Source: CBDCIS01 sp965217565
GTDB taxonomy: Bacteria; Chloroflexota; Dehalococcoidia; Lucifugimonadales; CATOSD01
DNA length: 64,000 bases
NCBI GenBank assembly: GCA_965217565.1
Contig: CBDCIS010000006.1
Coordinates: 310,001 to 374,000, forward strand
Reading direction: 5' to 3'
The notes under the pieces were generated by a model, which saw only the letters and a program-made list of their open reading frames with translations, made no database searches and was not told where the DNA came from. Made by a program: the position numbers and the translations under genes. Positions 49,810-60,532 of the stretch are shown here, one piece after another. Numbering within the stretch: position 1 is the stretch's first letter; the number at the start of each line of letters is the position of its first letter.

Positions 49810-52401
49810 CTACCCCGCGAACCAAGCCTCCAGCTCGCCGCCGTTGCGTTCGAGCCAGGCGACGTTGAGCCGGACCCTCTCCAGTGACTGCCTGATGCTC
49901 ATGTCCGCCGACGGCGTCGGATGGTCGCGGAAGAACCGCTCCACGTCCTCCAGTCTTTCCCGCGTGGTGAAGCCGGAGGTTATGGACACCAGCCGCATTA
50001 TCTGAAAGCCGCCGTCTCCGTAGCGACGGTCGAACTCGGCCCAGTTGTCCTTGACGAACTCCCAGGTCAGGTCGCGCCCGCTCCTGCTCAAGGCGGCGCG
50101 CACGACCATCGTGATGGTGTCCTGCGCCCTCACCTCGTCGGACAGCGACTTTTCGAGCGCGTCACGCACCAGTCCCGGCTGCCCGAACTGCGTCAGCGCC
50201 ACCAGCAGCCGCACCTGCTCCTCCTGTGAAGCCGCCTTTCGCTCCAGGTCCCATATCGTTTCGTAGGTGGAGCCGTCCCCCTGCTTCGCCGCCAGCGAGA
50301 AGACGATGGAGCGGATGTCAGGGCGAACCCTGGACGGATCATCGACGTACCAACCGAAGCGCCGGCTAGCCTCCCGCAGCGTGGCGTCGTCGTCATAGCC
50401 GCCAAGCTGGGCGAGCGCGGTGCCGCGCAGCAGGGCGTCGAGGGGGCCTTCGTCCGGCTGAACGTCCCATCCAACCCTTGCGCCTATAGGCTGGAAGATG
50501 GCCCGCGCGAACTCCTGGAACCTGGCGTAGTATGGCGCATCCCAAAGCAGCCTGTCGATGCCTCCCAAGTTCGACGCAAGGTCCGAGCACACCGAGGCGT
50601 CCGTTTCGTGCCTGTAGGCCTCGGCTATCCTGAGAAAGTCGGTTGCCGGAACGTGCCCGGCCCTGGCGAGCGCGTAAGCGTCGTTCTGGATGCCCAGCCG
50701 GTCCATGGCGGGCAGTTCGCGCTCCCGGATGGGCGTCGTCAGTCTCGCCAGTTCGTCGCCGGGGTACTTCACGCGATAGAACCCAGTCTGTGACGGATTG
50801 ACCTTGACCCATTCCTCCGTCGATGCGGGCGTGAGCCGGATGCCTGCTTCCGCTTCCGCTATCAGGACGGAGACCGGCTCGGAGTCGCGCGCCGTCCTGA
50901 CGCTGAACGGAACCTGCCACAGCGTCGGGTCGTCCTCTTGCCCGCCCACGATGTCCTCATAGACGAACCTCTTCTGCGAGAATCCCACCTCGATGCCATC
51001 CGCCTGCCGGTCGATGCGCACGTCCAGAGCCGGGTAACCCGTCTGCTTGACCCAGCTATCCATAATGGTCGCCACGGGCTGGCCGGAGGCGTCGCCAAGC
51101 GCGTTCCACAGGTCTTCGGTGCGGGCGTTGGCGTACTTGTGCGTGGTCAGGTACTGGTGCAGCCCTCTCTGGAACGCCTCCGCGCCGAGGAAAGTCTCCA
51201 ACATCCGCAGGATAGAGCCGCCCTTGCTGTAGCTGATGGCGTCGAACAACTCACCAATTTCCGCGGGGTTGTTGACCTCCTGCTCTATGGGGTGGGAGCT
51301 CTTCAGCCCGTCCAGGCTGAGCGCGGTGTTGGTGTCCGCCGTGAGGAACTGTGTCCACATCTCCCACTCCGGGAAGAGGCTGTCCACCGCCTTGTCACCC
51401 ATCCAGGAGGCGAAACTCTCGTTCAGCCAGAGGTCGTTCCACCATGCCATCGTCACCAGGTCGCCGAACCACATGTGCGCCATCTCGTGCGAGATGATAG
51501 CCGCCACGATCTGCTTTGTCAGCGTGGAGCTGTTCTCCGGGTCAACCAGCAGCGCAGTCTCTCGATAGGTAATCGCGCCCCAGTTTTCCATCGCCCCGGC
51601 GGCGAAGTCCGGTATGGCGAGATGGTCCAGCTTGGGCAGGGGAAAGGGTATGCCGAAGTAGTTGTTGAAGTAATCGAGCAGCCTGACGGAGGTGTCGAGC
51701 GCGTAGCGTCCCTGCTCTTCCTTGCCGCTGGTGGCCCACACGCGAATCAGTGTGCCGCTCTCCGCGCGCCGCTCCACCGCTTTGAGGTCGCCGACGATGA
51801 ACGCCAGCAGGTAGGTGGACATGACGGGCGACTCTTCGAAGCACACGGTTTTGATGCCCGCGCCCTCCTCGGTCTCGCTGGCTATCGGCATGTTGGAAAC
51901 GGCCACGAACTGCGTGGGAATCCTGAGCGTGACCTCGAAGGTGGCCTTGAGCGAGGGCTCGTCCCAACAGGGGAAGGCGCGGCGCGCGTCGGTCGGCTCG
52001 AACTGTGTCGTCGCCATTCGGCGCTCGTCGCCGTTGACGTCCGTATAGAGGCTGCGGTAGAAGCCCCGCAAGCGGTCGTTTAGTTCGCCCGTGAACTCGA
52101 TGTCGAGTTGCGCCGTGCCAGTGGGCAGCCTCGAATCGAATTCAAACGTTACTTTCTCTTCCTTCTCGTCGAACGCGGTGTCTCGCGGCGCGAGAACGCC
52201 GCCATCGGCAAGCGTCAGCGAGCAGGACTGGACGAGGATTTCGCACGAGTTCAGCGCGATTCTGGACGTAGCCTCCAGAATCTCCACGTCAACGGATACC
52301 CGACCGCGAAAGGTGAAGTCGTCCAGGTTGGGTTCGAGCGTCAGGCGGTATTTGATGGGCCGCACGTCGGCAGGAAGCGCGACCGCGTTAGATTTTGGCA
52401 T
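49810..52401 (-). CDS. M1-family zinc aminopeptidase (PepN/puromycin-sensitive type)
   Basis: 863 residues, full-length. The exopeptidase motif GAMENW is at 269-274, the zinc site HEMAH at 305-309 with E328 in WLNESF. An N-terminal saddle domain (1-195) starts VRPIKYRLTLEPN, and an ERAP1-like C-terminal helical domain (about 530-863) starts after EEWVKVNPSQTGFYRVKY. It removes N-terminal amino acids from peptides in the cytoplasm; no signal peptide is present. It probably works with other peptidases in peptide recycling. Start 52401 sits after AAGGGGGA; the upstream gap is 161 bases. Confidence 0.95.
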   Translation of the reverse strand: MPKSNAVALPADVRPIKYRLTLEPNLDDFTFRGRVSVDVEILEATSRIALNSCEILVQSCSLTLADGGVLAPRDTAFDEKEEKVTFEFDSRLPTGTAQLDIEFTGELNDRLRGFYRSLYTDVNGDERRMATTQFEPTDARRAFPCWDEPSLKATFEVTLRIPTQFVAVSNMPIASETEEGAGIKTVCFEESPVMSTYLLAFIVGDLKAVERRAESGTLIRVWATSGKEEQGRYALDTSVRLLDYFNNYFGIPFPLPKLDHLAIPDFAAGAMENWGAITYRETALLVDPENSSTLTKQIVAAIISHEMAHMWFGDLVTMAWWNDLWLNESFASWMGDKAVDSLFPEWEMWTQFLTADTNTALSLDGLKSSHPIEQEVNNPAEIGELFDAISYSKGGSILRMLETFLGAEAFQRGLHQYLTTHKYANARTEDLWNALGDASGQPVATIMDSWVKQTGYPALDVRIDRQADGIEVGFSQKRFVYEDIVGGQEDDPTLWQVPFSVRTARDSEPVSVLIAEAEAGIRLTPASTEEWVKVNPSQTGFYRVKYPGDELARLTTPIRERELPAMDRLGIQNDAYALARAGHVPATDFLRIAEAYRHETDASVCSDLASNLGGIDRLLWDAPYYARFQEFARAIFQPIGARVGWDVQPDEGPLDALLRGTALAQLGGYDDDATLREASRRFGWYVDDPSRVRPDIRSIVFSLAAKQGDGSTYETIWDLERKAASQEEQVRLLVALTQFGQPGLVRDALEKSLSDEVRAQDTITMVVRAALSRSGRDLTWEFVKDNWAEFDRRYGDGGFQIMRLVSITSGFTTRERLEDVERFFRDHPTPSADMSIRQSLERVRLNVAWLERNGGELEAWFAG

Positions 52402-52500
52402 AGGATCCCCCTTGTGAAACCTTTACGTATCCCCACGAGACGAAACTGTATCAGTTTCGTCGGTGATGTTGTTTACAGGATGGCGATGCCTTTCAGAGTC

Positions 52501-52554
52501 GTCATTCCCGCGGAAGCGGGAATCCATCGCAATGGCTCGCCGTTCGGCAATCCA
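52501..52554 (+). repeat. Repeat A copy followed by repeat D fragment
   Basis: GTCATTCCCGCGGAAGCGGG (52501-52520) plus AATCCATCGC, then AATGGCTCGCCGTTCGGCAA (52531-52550). The same A-next-to-D arrangement occurs, inverted, at 60533-60588, so they may travel as one composite unit. Confidence 0.65.
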
Positions 52555-52562
52555 CGCGCCGA

Positions 52563-53339
52563 CTACGCGCCCGTCCAGTTCGGCTTGCGCTTCTCGGCGA
52601 ACGCCTTTGGGCCTTCGATGCGGTCCTGCGATGCGACCGACTTCTGGAGCTCGCTGTAGTTGCGGCTGAACGCTATCTCGAAGGGCCAGTCGAGTCCGCT
52701 CGTCGCCATCTGCTTGCTTGCGCGGACGCAAAGCGGCGCGGCCTCCAGGATTTCGCCGGCCCAGCGTTCCGCGGTCGGCATGAGTTCGGGGAGAGGGACC
52801 ACCTCGTTGACGAGGCCTATCCGGTACGCTTCCTGAGCGGGAATCCTCCGCGCCGTGAGCAACATGCCCATGGCTACCTTGTGCGGCACGTGGCGCGGCA
52901 GCCGGTGCACGCCACCCGCGCCCGCGATAAGGCCGACCCTGGGTTCGGGCAGCCCAAGCTCCGCGTGCTCCGCGGCGATGATAATGTCGCACGCCATCGC
53001 GAGCTCCAGTCCGCCGCCGAGCGCGTAGCCGTTCACAGCGGCGATGATTGGCTTCCAGCAGGTGAACTCCGTGGTAATGCCGCCGAAGGGCGCTCTCGGC
53101 CCTGGCCGCGTTCCGCCGTGCTGGGCTGTATATACGAGGTCGTTGCCCGCGCTGAACGCCCGCTCGCCCGTGCCGGTGAGAATGGCGACCCAGACGTCCG
53201 GGTCGTCCCGAAAGTCGGTGAACGCCTCCAGCATCTCCGCGTTCGCGTAGGGATGCAGCGCGTTCATCCGCTCCGGCCGTTGAATGGTAACGTAGGCGAT
53301 GCGCCCCTTCTTTTCGTAAGTGAGAAACTCGTAAGACAC
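52563..53339 (-). CDS. Enoyl-CoA hydratase/isomerase family protein
   Basis: 258 residues. Crotonase landmarks: RIAYVTIQRPERMNALHP, FSAGNDLVYTAQ (oxyanion hole), KPIIAAVNGYALGGGLELAM (about 98-117) and HAELGLPEPRVGLIAGAGGV with the acidic residue typical of hydratases. The C-terminus AFSRNYSELQKSVASQDRIE then EGPKAFAEKRKPNWTG is standard. It hydrates enoyl-CoA or isomerises/hydrolyses related thioesters. It sits by itself between the M1 peptidase and the nitroreductase on the minus strand. Confidence 0.92.
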   Translation of the reverse strand: MSYEFLTYEKKGRIAYVTIQRPERMNALHPYANAEMLEAFTDFRDDPDVWVAILTGTGERAFSAGNDLVYTAQHGGTRPGPRAPFGGITTEFTCWKPIIAAVNGYALGGGLELAMACDIIIAAEHAELGLPEPRVGLIAGAGGVHRLPRHVPHKVAMGMLLTARRIPAQEAYRIGLVNEVVPLPELMPTAERWAGEILEAAPLCVRASKQMATSGLDWPFEIAFSRNYSELQKSVASQDRIEGPKAFAEKRKPNWTGA

Positions 53340-53369
53340 TGATCAACTCCTGATTTTATGAATTGCTAA

Positions 53370-53435
53370 CCCCCTCCCTTGACGGGAAGGGAACCATGCC
53401 CCTTCCCTCGTCAAGAGGAGGGTTGGGATGGGAGT
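53370..53435. repeat. Inverted pair of repeat C, overlapping the nitroreductase 3' end
   Basis: CCCCCTCCCTTGACGGGAAG (53371-53390) and, in the opposite orientation, CCTTCCCTCGTCAAGAGGAG GG (53401-53422) with TTGGGATGGGAG. Read on the minus strand the second copy supplies codons SLPSQPSS and the stop at 53411-53413 of the nitroreductase gene. Confidence 0.7.
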
Positions 53436-54046
53436 GACGCACCCCAATGCTCCCAACTGGTGATCTGCTCCACCGGAGCGCGCCGCGTTGGACCGTAGCG
53501 GACGCCCTCCTGTGGAAATCCTATGGGAAGCAGCGCGGCCGTCTCGACGTTCTCCGGGATTCCCAGTATATCCTTGATCTCCCGCTCGTAGCGCTTGTGG
53601 AGCGTCGTAACAACGCTGCCAAGACCAAGCCCCCTCGCCGCGAGCAGCAGGTTCTGCACCGCCGGGTATATCGACGAACCCCGGGACATCGCGCTGGGTG
53701 AGCCGTCGTGCTCGATACATGCCATTATGAGCGCGGGCGCGTCCGCCATGGTCTCGGCAAGGTGCGCCGCTGATGCCCGCACGTGCGTCTGAATCGCCGG
53801 CGGGGCCGCGGCCTGGCTGCCATAGGCGGACTCCCACGACTGCTTGTAGTATTCGCCGATACGCCGTTTCGTCTCCGCGTCTCGTATGACGAGGAAATGC
53901 CATCTCTGGCTGTTCGCGCCGCTGGGCGCCTTGGACGCCGCCTCGATGAGCTTGTGAATCATCTCGTTGGGCACGGCATCCGGCTTGTAATGCCTGATGG
54001 CGCGCTGAGTGTAGATTGCCTCGAAAAGGCCTATCTCCTCCGTCAT
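53411..54046 (-). CDS. Nitroreductase-family FMN protein
   Basis: 211 residues. The FMN-binding pattern TQRAIRHYKPDAVPNEMI, KAPSGANSQRWHFLVI and ARGLGLGSVVTTL are diagnostic, with the C-terminal LLPIGFPQEG loop. It reduces nitro, quinone or flavin substrates using NAD(P)H; relatives also include BluB and iodotyrosine deiodinase-like enzymes. The last eight residues come from an inserted repeat C copy, so the native C-terminus may have been replaced. ATG 54046 is preceded by GAGG six bases upstream; a longer reading is not supported. Confidence 0.9.
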   Translation of the reverse strand: MTEEIGLFEAIYTQRAIRHYKPDAVPNEMIHKLIEAASKAPSGANSQRWHFLVIRDAETKRRIGEYYKQSWESAYGSQAAAPPAIQTHVRASAAHLAETMADAPALIMACIEHDGSPSAMSRGSSIYPAVQNLLLAARGLGLGSVVTTLHKRYEREIKDILGIPENVETAALLPIGFPQEGVRYGPTRRAPVEQITSWEHWGASLPSQPSS

Positions 54047-54107
54047 TCAAGAAACCTCCGAGTTGCCAGTTATCAGTGGTCAGGCTGCAAGTATTATATC
54101 CCATATC

Positions 54108-54680
54108 CCCAAAATCCCATAATCGCCAAACCCCCGTAGGGGCTCGCCGCTCGGCAATCCCGATTCTGAGCCCTCTTGACATATACGAACGGGCGTGCTA
54201 TCATAGCCGCATTCACACACAGGCAGTCGAAGCGTCCCAACCTGACCACCTTCACATCCCGTATAGCGGGCCAACCCAATCCCCATAATCCCGTAACCCC
54301 CGCAGGGGCTCGCCGCTCGGCAATCTCAACATCCTGATTCTGACAACAGTACAAAACCCACAGAAAGGAGTGTCTCATTTCCTATACCAACAACCGCAAC
54401 CCTACTACATTCCAACTCAGAAACATCCCCTAAATCCTCTCACAGCATCACAGACCCCAAGTAGGAATGAGTCGCAATGAATCAAAATGAGACACCCACA
54501 GGTGTTTCGCCCTAAGCGAAAACACCTTACCTTCCAAATGCGAGCGAATCCCACACCTGGGCCGCCCCGCATGAGCGGCCTGTAGGCATCCTCGACAGCC
54601 ATCAAAATCCCCCAATACCTTAACCCCCCACAGGGGCTCGCCGCTCGGCAATCCCAAATCCCGATTCTGACAAACCGACA
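54108..54680. repeat. Three copies of an extended repeat D unit in a gene-free region
   Basis: Units of about 65-80 bases recur near 54108-54172, 54272-54347 and 54602-54680. Each has a C/A-rich lead-in (AATCCC.ATA), an AGGGGCTCGCCGCTCGGCAA core and a CGATTCTGA or TGATTCTGACAA tail. Spacing is unequal, about 165 and 330 bases. The whole 54047-54748 stretch holds no convincing protein gene. Confidence 0.75.
54176..54204 (+). promoter_or_regulatory. Near-consensus sigma70 promoter in gene-free region
   Basis: TTGACA (54176-54181), exactly 17 bases, then TATCAT (54199-54204). The nearest plus-strand gene starts 544 bases downstream, at 54749. The transcript could be a small RNA or a long leader; neither can be shown from sequence alone. 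Confidence 0.5.
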
Positions 54681-54748
54681 AACTGACAACCACCCCGCGC
54701 CTTTGGTAGAATGGCTAGACCGGAACATGGAATATGGAGGCCACGAAT

Positions 54749-55768
54749 ATGAGAGTTGGCACAGGACGCGACGGCGGCTCACTCGCGGAAGTCCCAGCGG
54801 CGGCGCGGCGCGCGGAGGAACTCGGCTACGACTTCTTTTCCTCCAGCGAGACGACCCACAACCCCTTTCTGCCCGTAACCCTGGCCGCGGAGCACACCGA
54901 GCGAGTCGCGCTTCGCACTTCGATCGCGCTGGCGTTCGCCCGCAGCCCCATGGACACCGCATACACCGCCTGGGACCTGCAAGCGCAGTCGGACGGCAGG
55001 TTCGTGCTCGGACTGGGAAGCCAGGTGAGAGGGCACGTCGTAAGGCGCTTCAACATGACGTGGTCGCCACCGGCCAGGCGCATGAGGGACTACGTGCTGG
55101 CCCTTCGAGCCATCTGGGACTCCTGGCAGAACGGCACGAAGCTCGACTACCAGAGCGAGAACTACAACTTCAACCTGATGCCGCCCAACTTCAGCCCCGG
55201 CCCTATCGAGCACCCCGACATCAAGGTGTGCCTTGCCGCCGTGAACACCAACATGATGCGCGTGGCGGGCGAGGTGTCCGACGGCGTCTTCCTTCACGGG
55301 TTCAACACGCCCAAGCACACCAGGGAGGTCATTCTGCCCAACCTGGAGCGTGGGGCCGCAAAGGCGGGACGCACACTCGCCGATCTGGACATCAGCGGCG
55401 GCGGATTCGTCGTCACTGGCGCGACTGAGGAAGAGATTTCAGGGAACATGGAGAAGGCGCGAAACCAGATAGCCTTCTACGCTTCTACGCGGGCCTATGC
55501 CCCCGTGATGAACACGCACGGCTGGAACGACACGGCGCAACGGCTTTACCGCATGTCGGTGGACAACCGCTGGGGCGAGATGGGTAAAGAGATAACCGAC
55601 GACATGCTGGAGCAGTTCGCCGTCATAGGTCACTACGACGGCATCGTCGATAAGATAAAGGACAGGTTCGGCGAGTTCGACACCTCGTTCAGCTTCTCAA
55701 TCCCGGTGCGCTCCCCGGAGGACGAGGAACGCCTGAAGTCGATGATACGGAGCCTCCAATCGGACTGA
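54749..55768 (+). CDS. LLM-class F420-dependent oxidoreductase (paralogue of 58515-59531)
   Basis: 339 residues from ATG 54749, eight bases after GGAGG (54736-54740). The barrel starts MRVGTGRDGGSLAEV, with AARRAEELGYDFFSSSETTH, FARSPMDTAYTAWDLQAQSD and GRFVLGLGSQVRGHVVRRFN. The pattern matches the TIGR03617-like F420 group. It shares most of its sequence with the protein at 58515, 2.7 kb away in the same orientation. It is expected to use F420 for hydride transfer on an unknown substrate. Confidence 0.9.
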   Translation: MRVGTGRDGGSLAEVPAAARRAEELGYDFFSSSETTHNPFLPVTLAAEHTERVALRTSIALAFARSPMDTAYTAWDLQAQSDGRFVLGLGSQVRGHVVRRFNMTWSPPARRMRDYVLALRAIWDSWQNGTKLDYQSENYNFNLMPPNFSPGPIEHPDIKVCLAAVNTNMMRVAGEVSDGVFLHGFNTPKHTREVILPNLERGAAKAGRTLADLDISGGGFVVTGATEEEISGNMEKARNQIAFYASTRAYAPVMNTHGWNDTAQRLYRMSVDNRWGEMGKEITDDMLEQFAVIGHYDGIVDKIKDRFGEFDTSFSFSIPVRSPEDEERLKSMIRSLQSD

Positions 55769-55818
55769 CGAGTGGTCGGGTTCCTTGTGGGCAGCCAGGC
55801 CGTGGGCTGCCTAGCCTC

Positions 55819-56505
55819 CTACCGCGTATTCGCGTCGCTAAACCTGTCCGTGATCCAGCCGCGAACCAGGTCGCGAACCTCGTCCTTGCACTGGTACAGG
55901 CCGTGGCCCGCGCCCGGGAAGATGACCTTCTCCTTTGGCTCACACGCCCACTGGTAGATCATCTCCGTGCAGTAGGGCGGCAGGCGCGTGTCGTCCTCGC
56001 CATGAACGAGCAGCAGTGGGCGCGGCGAGACGTCGGCGGCATTGGTCGCGCCCGCGGTCTGGCTGGAGAGGGCCACGACAGCGGTAACCAGCGGGCTGAA
56101 CGGCGCGGCGGAGATGACCACCGCGCCGCCAAATGAGTGCCCCACGAGGACTATCTCCGTGTGCCCCGTAGCCTTCAGGAACGAGACTCCGGCCAGCGTG
56201 TCCATGACCGATTCGGGCAGAACGCCCGGGTGGCGATAGTTGACGCGCAGCGATGTTACGCCCTGCTTTAGCTTCTCCGCCAGCGCGCCATAAACGCCGT
56301 CGGCCGGGCCGTCGAAACCGCCACGCGCTCCCCAAACCCAGACGATGCCCTTTTGAGTGGGAGTCTCGTCATCGTGGTGCAGGATGGCCTCAATCGGGCC
56401 GCGCGAGGTGTGCAGAATCATGCCGCGCCCAGCCTGTCCCTCGGGCGGCTGCCAGTCCTCCACCCTCAGGATCTGTATCGCCAACTCGTCGTTGGGACCG
56501 CCCAT
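55819..56505 (-). CDS. Alpha/beta hydrolase
   Basis: 228 residues from ATG 56505, where AGGTAGG precedes; longer readings to 56589 carry no fold. The nucleophile S124 sits in VLVGHSFGGAVV, the Asp in LVHGEDDTRLPP and the His in FPGAGHGLYQ, giving a complete triad. It lacks a signal peptide. The family is similar to dienelactone hydrolase-like esterases of unknown specificity. It lies between the first LLM oxidoreductase and gatA. Confidence 0.87.
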   Translation of the reverse strand: MGGPNDELAIQILRVEDWQPPEGQAGRGMILHTSRGPIEAILHHDDETPTQKGIVWVWGARGGFDGPADGVYGALAEKLKQGVTSLRVNYRHPGVLPESVMDTLAGVSFLKATGHTEIVLVGHSFGGAVVISAAPFSPLVTAVVALSSQTAGATNAADVSPRPLLLVHGEDDTRLPPYCTEMIYQWACEPKEKVIFPGAGHGLYQCKDEVRDLVRGWITDRFSDANTR

Positions 56506-56558
56506 ATGCCTACCTGTAAATCCCATAATCTGAATCTGACAGATATCGCCAGCCCATC

Positions 56559-58028
<1,470 letters not shown>

Positions 58029-58034
58029 TGCCCG

Positions 58035-58322
58035 CTACTCCAGGACGGCCTTGACCCGGACGAAGTCGTCCTCTCTGGACGGGGCGTTGGCGAGAATATC
58101 GTTGAGTGGGAACGACTCGGCAACCTCGTCCTCTCGCATCACGGAGACCACGTCCACCGAGTGGCCGGTGGGTTCCACGCCGTCGGCATCGACCTGGTTC
58201 AGCACCTCGAAGTGGTCCAGTATGTTGGATAGCTGATCGCGCATCAACTCCATCTCGTCGTCGGTCATGGCGATTCTCGCCAGCGCGGCGATGTGGCGCA
58301 CCTCTTCGTCGGTCAGGCGCAT
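58035..58322 (-). CDS. gatC: Asp/Glu-tRNA amidotransferase subunit C
   Basis: 95 residues from ATG 58322, where LTDEEVRHIAALARIAMTDD, the N-terminal helical pair of GatC, begins; the earlier in-frame start adds unrelated residues. The tail VEPTGHSVDVVSVMREDEV and FPLNDILANAPSREDDFVRV is typical of GatC, which stabilises the A-B interface. AAAGGGG lies upstream at about ten bases. It is first in the gatCA unit. Confidence 0.95.
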   Translation of the reverse strand: MRLTDEEVRHIAALARIAMTDDEMELMRDQLSNILDHFEVLNQVDADGVEPTGHSVDVVSVMREDEVAESFPLNDILANAPSREDDFVRVKAVLE

Positions 58323-58514
58323 ACTCGCAGAACCCCTTTCATTCAAGTGTGTGAAGGCCCAGGGCAGTGTAACAAATCGCCGCATAGCCATTCAAGCCGA
58401 CGGGGAGCCGTGATGCTGTCGCTGTGCTTGACCTGAGTTGGGGCTGGCAATATAATTCCGTTCATGTGGAGTGGGTTCAGGTGGGCTGAGATTGTGTTAC
58501 GGAGGTTGCAGAAG

Positions 58515-59531
58515 ATGAGAATTGGAACCGGGCAGCCGGGAGCTCTGAAGGGCGTGCCGGAGGCTGCCCGCCGCATTGAAGAGCAGGGGTACGATTTCAT
58601 CACCACTGGTGAGAGTTCCCACAATCCCTTTCTGCCCATCGCGCTCGCGGCTGAGCATACGAAGCGCGTCGATCTGGTCACGTCCATCGCACTGGCCTTC
58701 GCGCGCAGCCCTATGGACACGGCGTACATCGCCTGGGACTTGCAGGCGATGTCGAGTGGCAGGTTCGTGTTGGGGCTGGGCAGCCAGGTTAGGGGGCACA
58801 TCGTCAGGCGATACAACATGGACTGGTCCGCTCCCGCGCGCCGCATGAGGGACTACGTGGTGGCAATGCGCGCGGTGTGGGATTACTGGCAGAATGGCGG
58901 GAAGCTGGACTTCAAGAGCGAGCACTTCAACTTCAACCTGATGCCTCCATTCTTCAACCCCGGCCCGGTCGAACATCCCAACGTCCGCGTCTATCTGGCC
59001 GCGGTGAATCCCTACATGCTGAGGGTGGCTGGGGAGGTGTGCGACGGCGTATTGCTGCATCCATTCAATACTGCCAAGTACACGGAGGAGACCGTGCTGC
59101 CGAACGTCCGGCGCGGCGCGGAGATGGCTGGGCGGTCGCTGAAGGACATCGACGTGAGTGGGGGGATTCTGCTGGCCACCGGAGTGACTGACGAGGAGAT
59201 AGAGTCCAACAGGCAGGCGATGAAGAGCCGCATCGCGTTCTACGGTTCGACGCGAGTTTACGCTCCCGTGCTGAACGCCCACGGCTGGAACGACACGGCC
59301 CAAAAGCTGTACCGCATGTCGGTGGATGGCAGATGGGCCGAGATGAGCGGAGAGATAACCGACGAAATGCTGGAAACCTTCGCGGTCACGGGTGACTACG
59401 ACCATATCGTGGACAAGATAAAGGAGAGGTTCGGGCCATACGCCAATTCCACGACATTCTCAATTCCAGTCCGCTCCCCGGAGGACGAAGAGCGTCTGAA
59501 GGCGATGGTCAAGAGCCTGCAAGCGGCTTAG
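58515..59531 (+). CDS. LLM-class F420-dependent oxidoreductase (paralogue of 54749-55768)
   Basis: 338 residues from ATG 58515, preceded by GGAGG with 9 intervening bases; upstream in-frame ATG 58464 is not supported. It starts MRIGTGQPGALKGV and shares NPFLPIALAAEH, SIALAFARSPMDTAYIAWDL and GRFVLGLGSQVRGHIVRRYN with the paralogue, and both end in PVRSPEDEERLK. The upstream gatCA pair is divergent. Substrate unknown. Confidence 0.9.
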   Translation: MRIGTGQPGALKGVPEAARRIEEQGYDFITTGESSHNPFLPIALAAEHTKRVDLVTSIALAFARSPMDTAYIAWDLQAMSSGRFVLGLGSQVRGHIVRRYNMDWSAPARRMRDYVVAMRAVWDYWQNGGKLDFKSEHFNFNLMPPFFNPGPVEHPNVRVYLAAVNPYMLRVAGEVCDGVLLHPFNTAKYTEETVLPNVRRGAEMAGRSLKDIDVSGGILLATGVTDEEIESNRQAMKSRIAFYGSTRVYAPVLNAHGWNDTAQKLYRMSVDGRWAEMSGEITDEMLETFAVTGDYDHIVDKIKERFGPYANSTTFSIPVRSPEDEERLKAMVKSLQAA

Positions 59532-59586
59532 GCGCCTGCGGGGGTAGTCGCCCTTGCACAAATGCGGGGTCTGTAAGGATATTGGC

Positions 59587-60495
59587 ATGAGGATAGGGGA
59601 GTTCGAGGTATCAGAGCCGGTTCCGGAGTTGCGCAACACCTGCGCTATCGTGATGCTGCGTCCCTGGGTTGACGTTGGACGAGTGGGGACTATCGTGCTC
59701 ACGAAGCTGGAGCGTTACCTGGGCGCCAAGGAGTTGGGAAGGCTGACCCGCCCGGGAACCTTTTTCGACTTCACGAGGTACAGGCCTAGAACGCGAGTCG
59801 TAAAGGGGCGCCGCGTTCTCAACACTCCCAACAGCATTGCGCATTACGCTCGCAGCACGGAGGGCGACAAGGACTACCTGTTCCTGCACCTGCGAGAGCC
59901 TCATGCAATGGGAGAGGACTACATCGACGCTATTGTGGAGCTGTTGAAGCGCTTTGACGTGAAGGAATACTGCCGGATCGGCGGCATGTACGATTCGGTT
60001 CCGCACACCCGTCCGCTGCTGGTTACTGGCAGCCTGCTGAAGGAGCAGGAAGCTCGCGCGGAGGGGGTCGTGTCTCCCCGCCGCAGCACCTACCGGGGAC
60101 CAACCAGCATTGTCAATCTGGTGGGCGATTCTCTGGATGAGGCAAAGATAGAGAGCGCCAGCCTAATGGTCCACCTGCCGCAGTACGTACAGTTGGACGA
60201 GGATCACATGGGCGCGGCGCGGCTGATGGAAGCGCTCTGCGCCATGTACGGATTCCCCACGTCGTTGGCCGACCGGACACGGGGCCAGCAGCAGTACCTC
60301 GACATCAGCCGCGCGGTGGAAAACAACACCGAAGTCAAGGGTCTCATCGAGCAGTTGGAAACGTACTACGACCGCGTGCTATCCGCGCCGGAATCTCCGT
60401 CGGAAGAAGAAGGGGAGAGCGTGTCGTTCGCTCAGGAGGTTGAGGATTTTCTGAATGAGATGGGTGATAGGCTCGAAGGGGAGCAGGAGCGATAG
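59587..60495 (+). CDS. PAC2-family protein (proteasome-assembly-chaperone-like)
   Basis: 302 residues from ATG 59587 (AAGGAT six bases upstream). MRIGEFEVSEPVPELRNTC begins the fold, with RPWVDVGRVGTIVLTKLERYL, VGGMY-type IGGMYDSVPHTRP and TSIVNLVGDSLDEAKIES supporting PAC2 (PF09754). These proteins resemble the eukaryotic/archaeal proteasome-assembly chaperone; in bacteria the function is mostly unknown. The acidic tail (SPSEEEGESVSFAQEVEDFL) is extra. It follows the second LLM gene by 55 bases. Confidence 0.82.
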   Translation: MRIGEFEVSEPVPELRNTCAIVMLRPWVDVGRVGTIVLTKLERYLGAKELGRLTRPGTFFDFTRYRPRTRVVKGRRVLNTPNSIAHYARSTEGDKDYLFLHLREPHAMGEDYIDAIVELLKRFDVKEYCRIGGMYDSVPHTRPLLVTGSLLKEQEARAEGVVSPRRSTYRGPTSIVNLVGDSLDEAKIESASLMVHLPQYVQLDEDHMGAARLMEALCAMYGFPTSLADRTRGQQQYLDISRAVENNTEVKGLIEQLETYYDRVLSAPESPSEEEGESVSFAQEVEDFLNEMGDRLEGEQER

Positions 60496-60532
60496 GCTGG
60501 GATTGCCGGGGGGCCGGACGGCCAGGTTGTGT

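Noticed and set aside
54094..54378. Short minus-strand frames with CRAASP-type peptides in the repeat region
   Set aside because: The recurring peptide is translation of repeat D, seen in each copy, not a conserved protein.
54108..54680. A CRISPR array in the three-unit repeat region
   Set aside because: Units are spaced 165 and 330 bases apart, vary at their ends and have no uniform spacer length or cas genes nearby.
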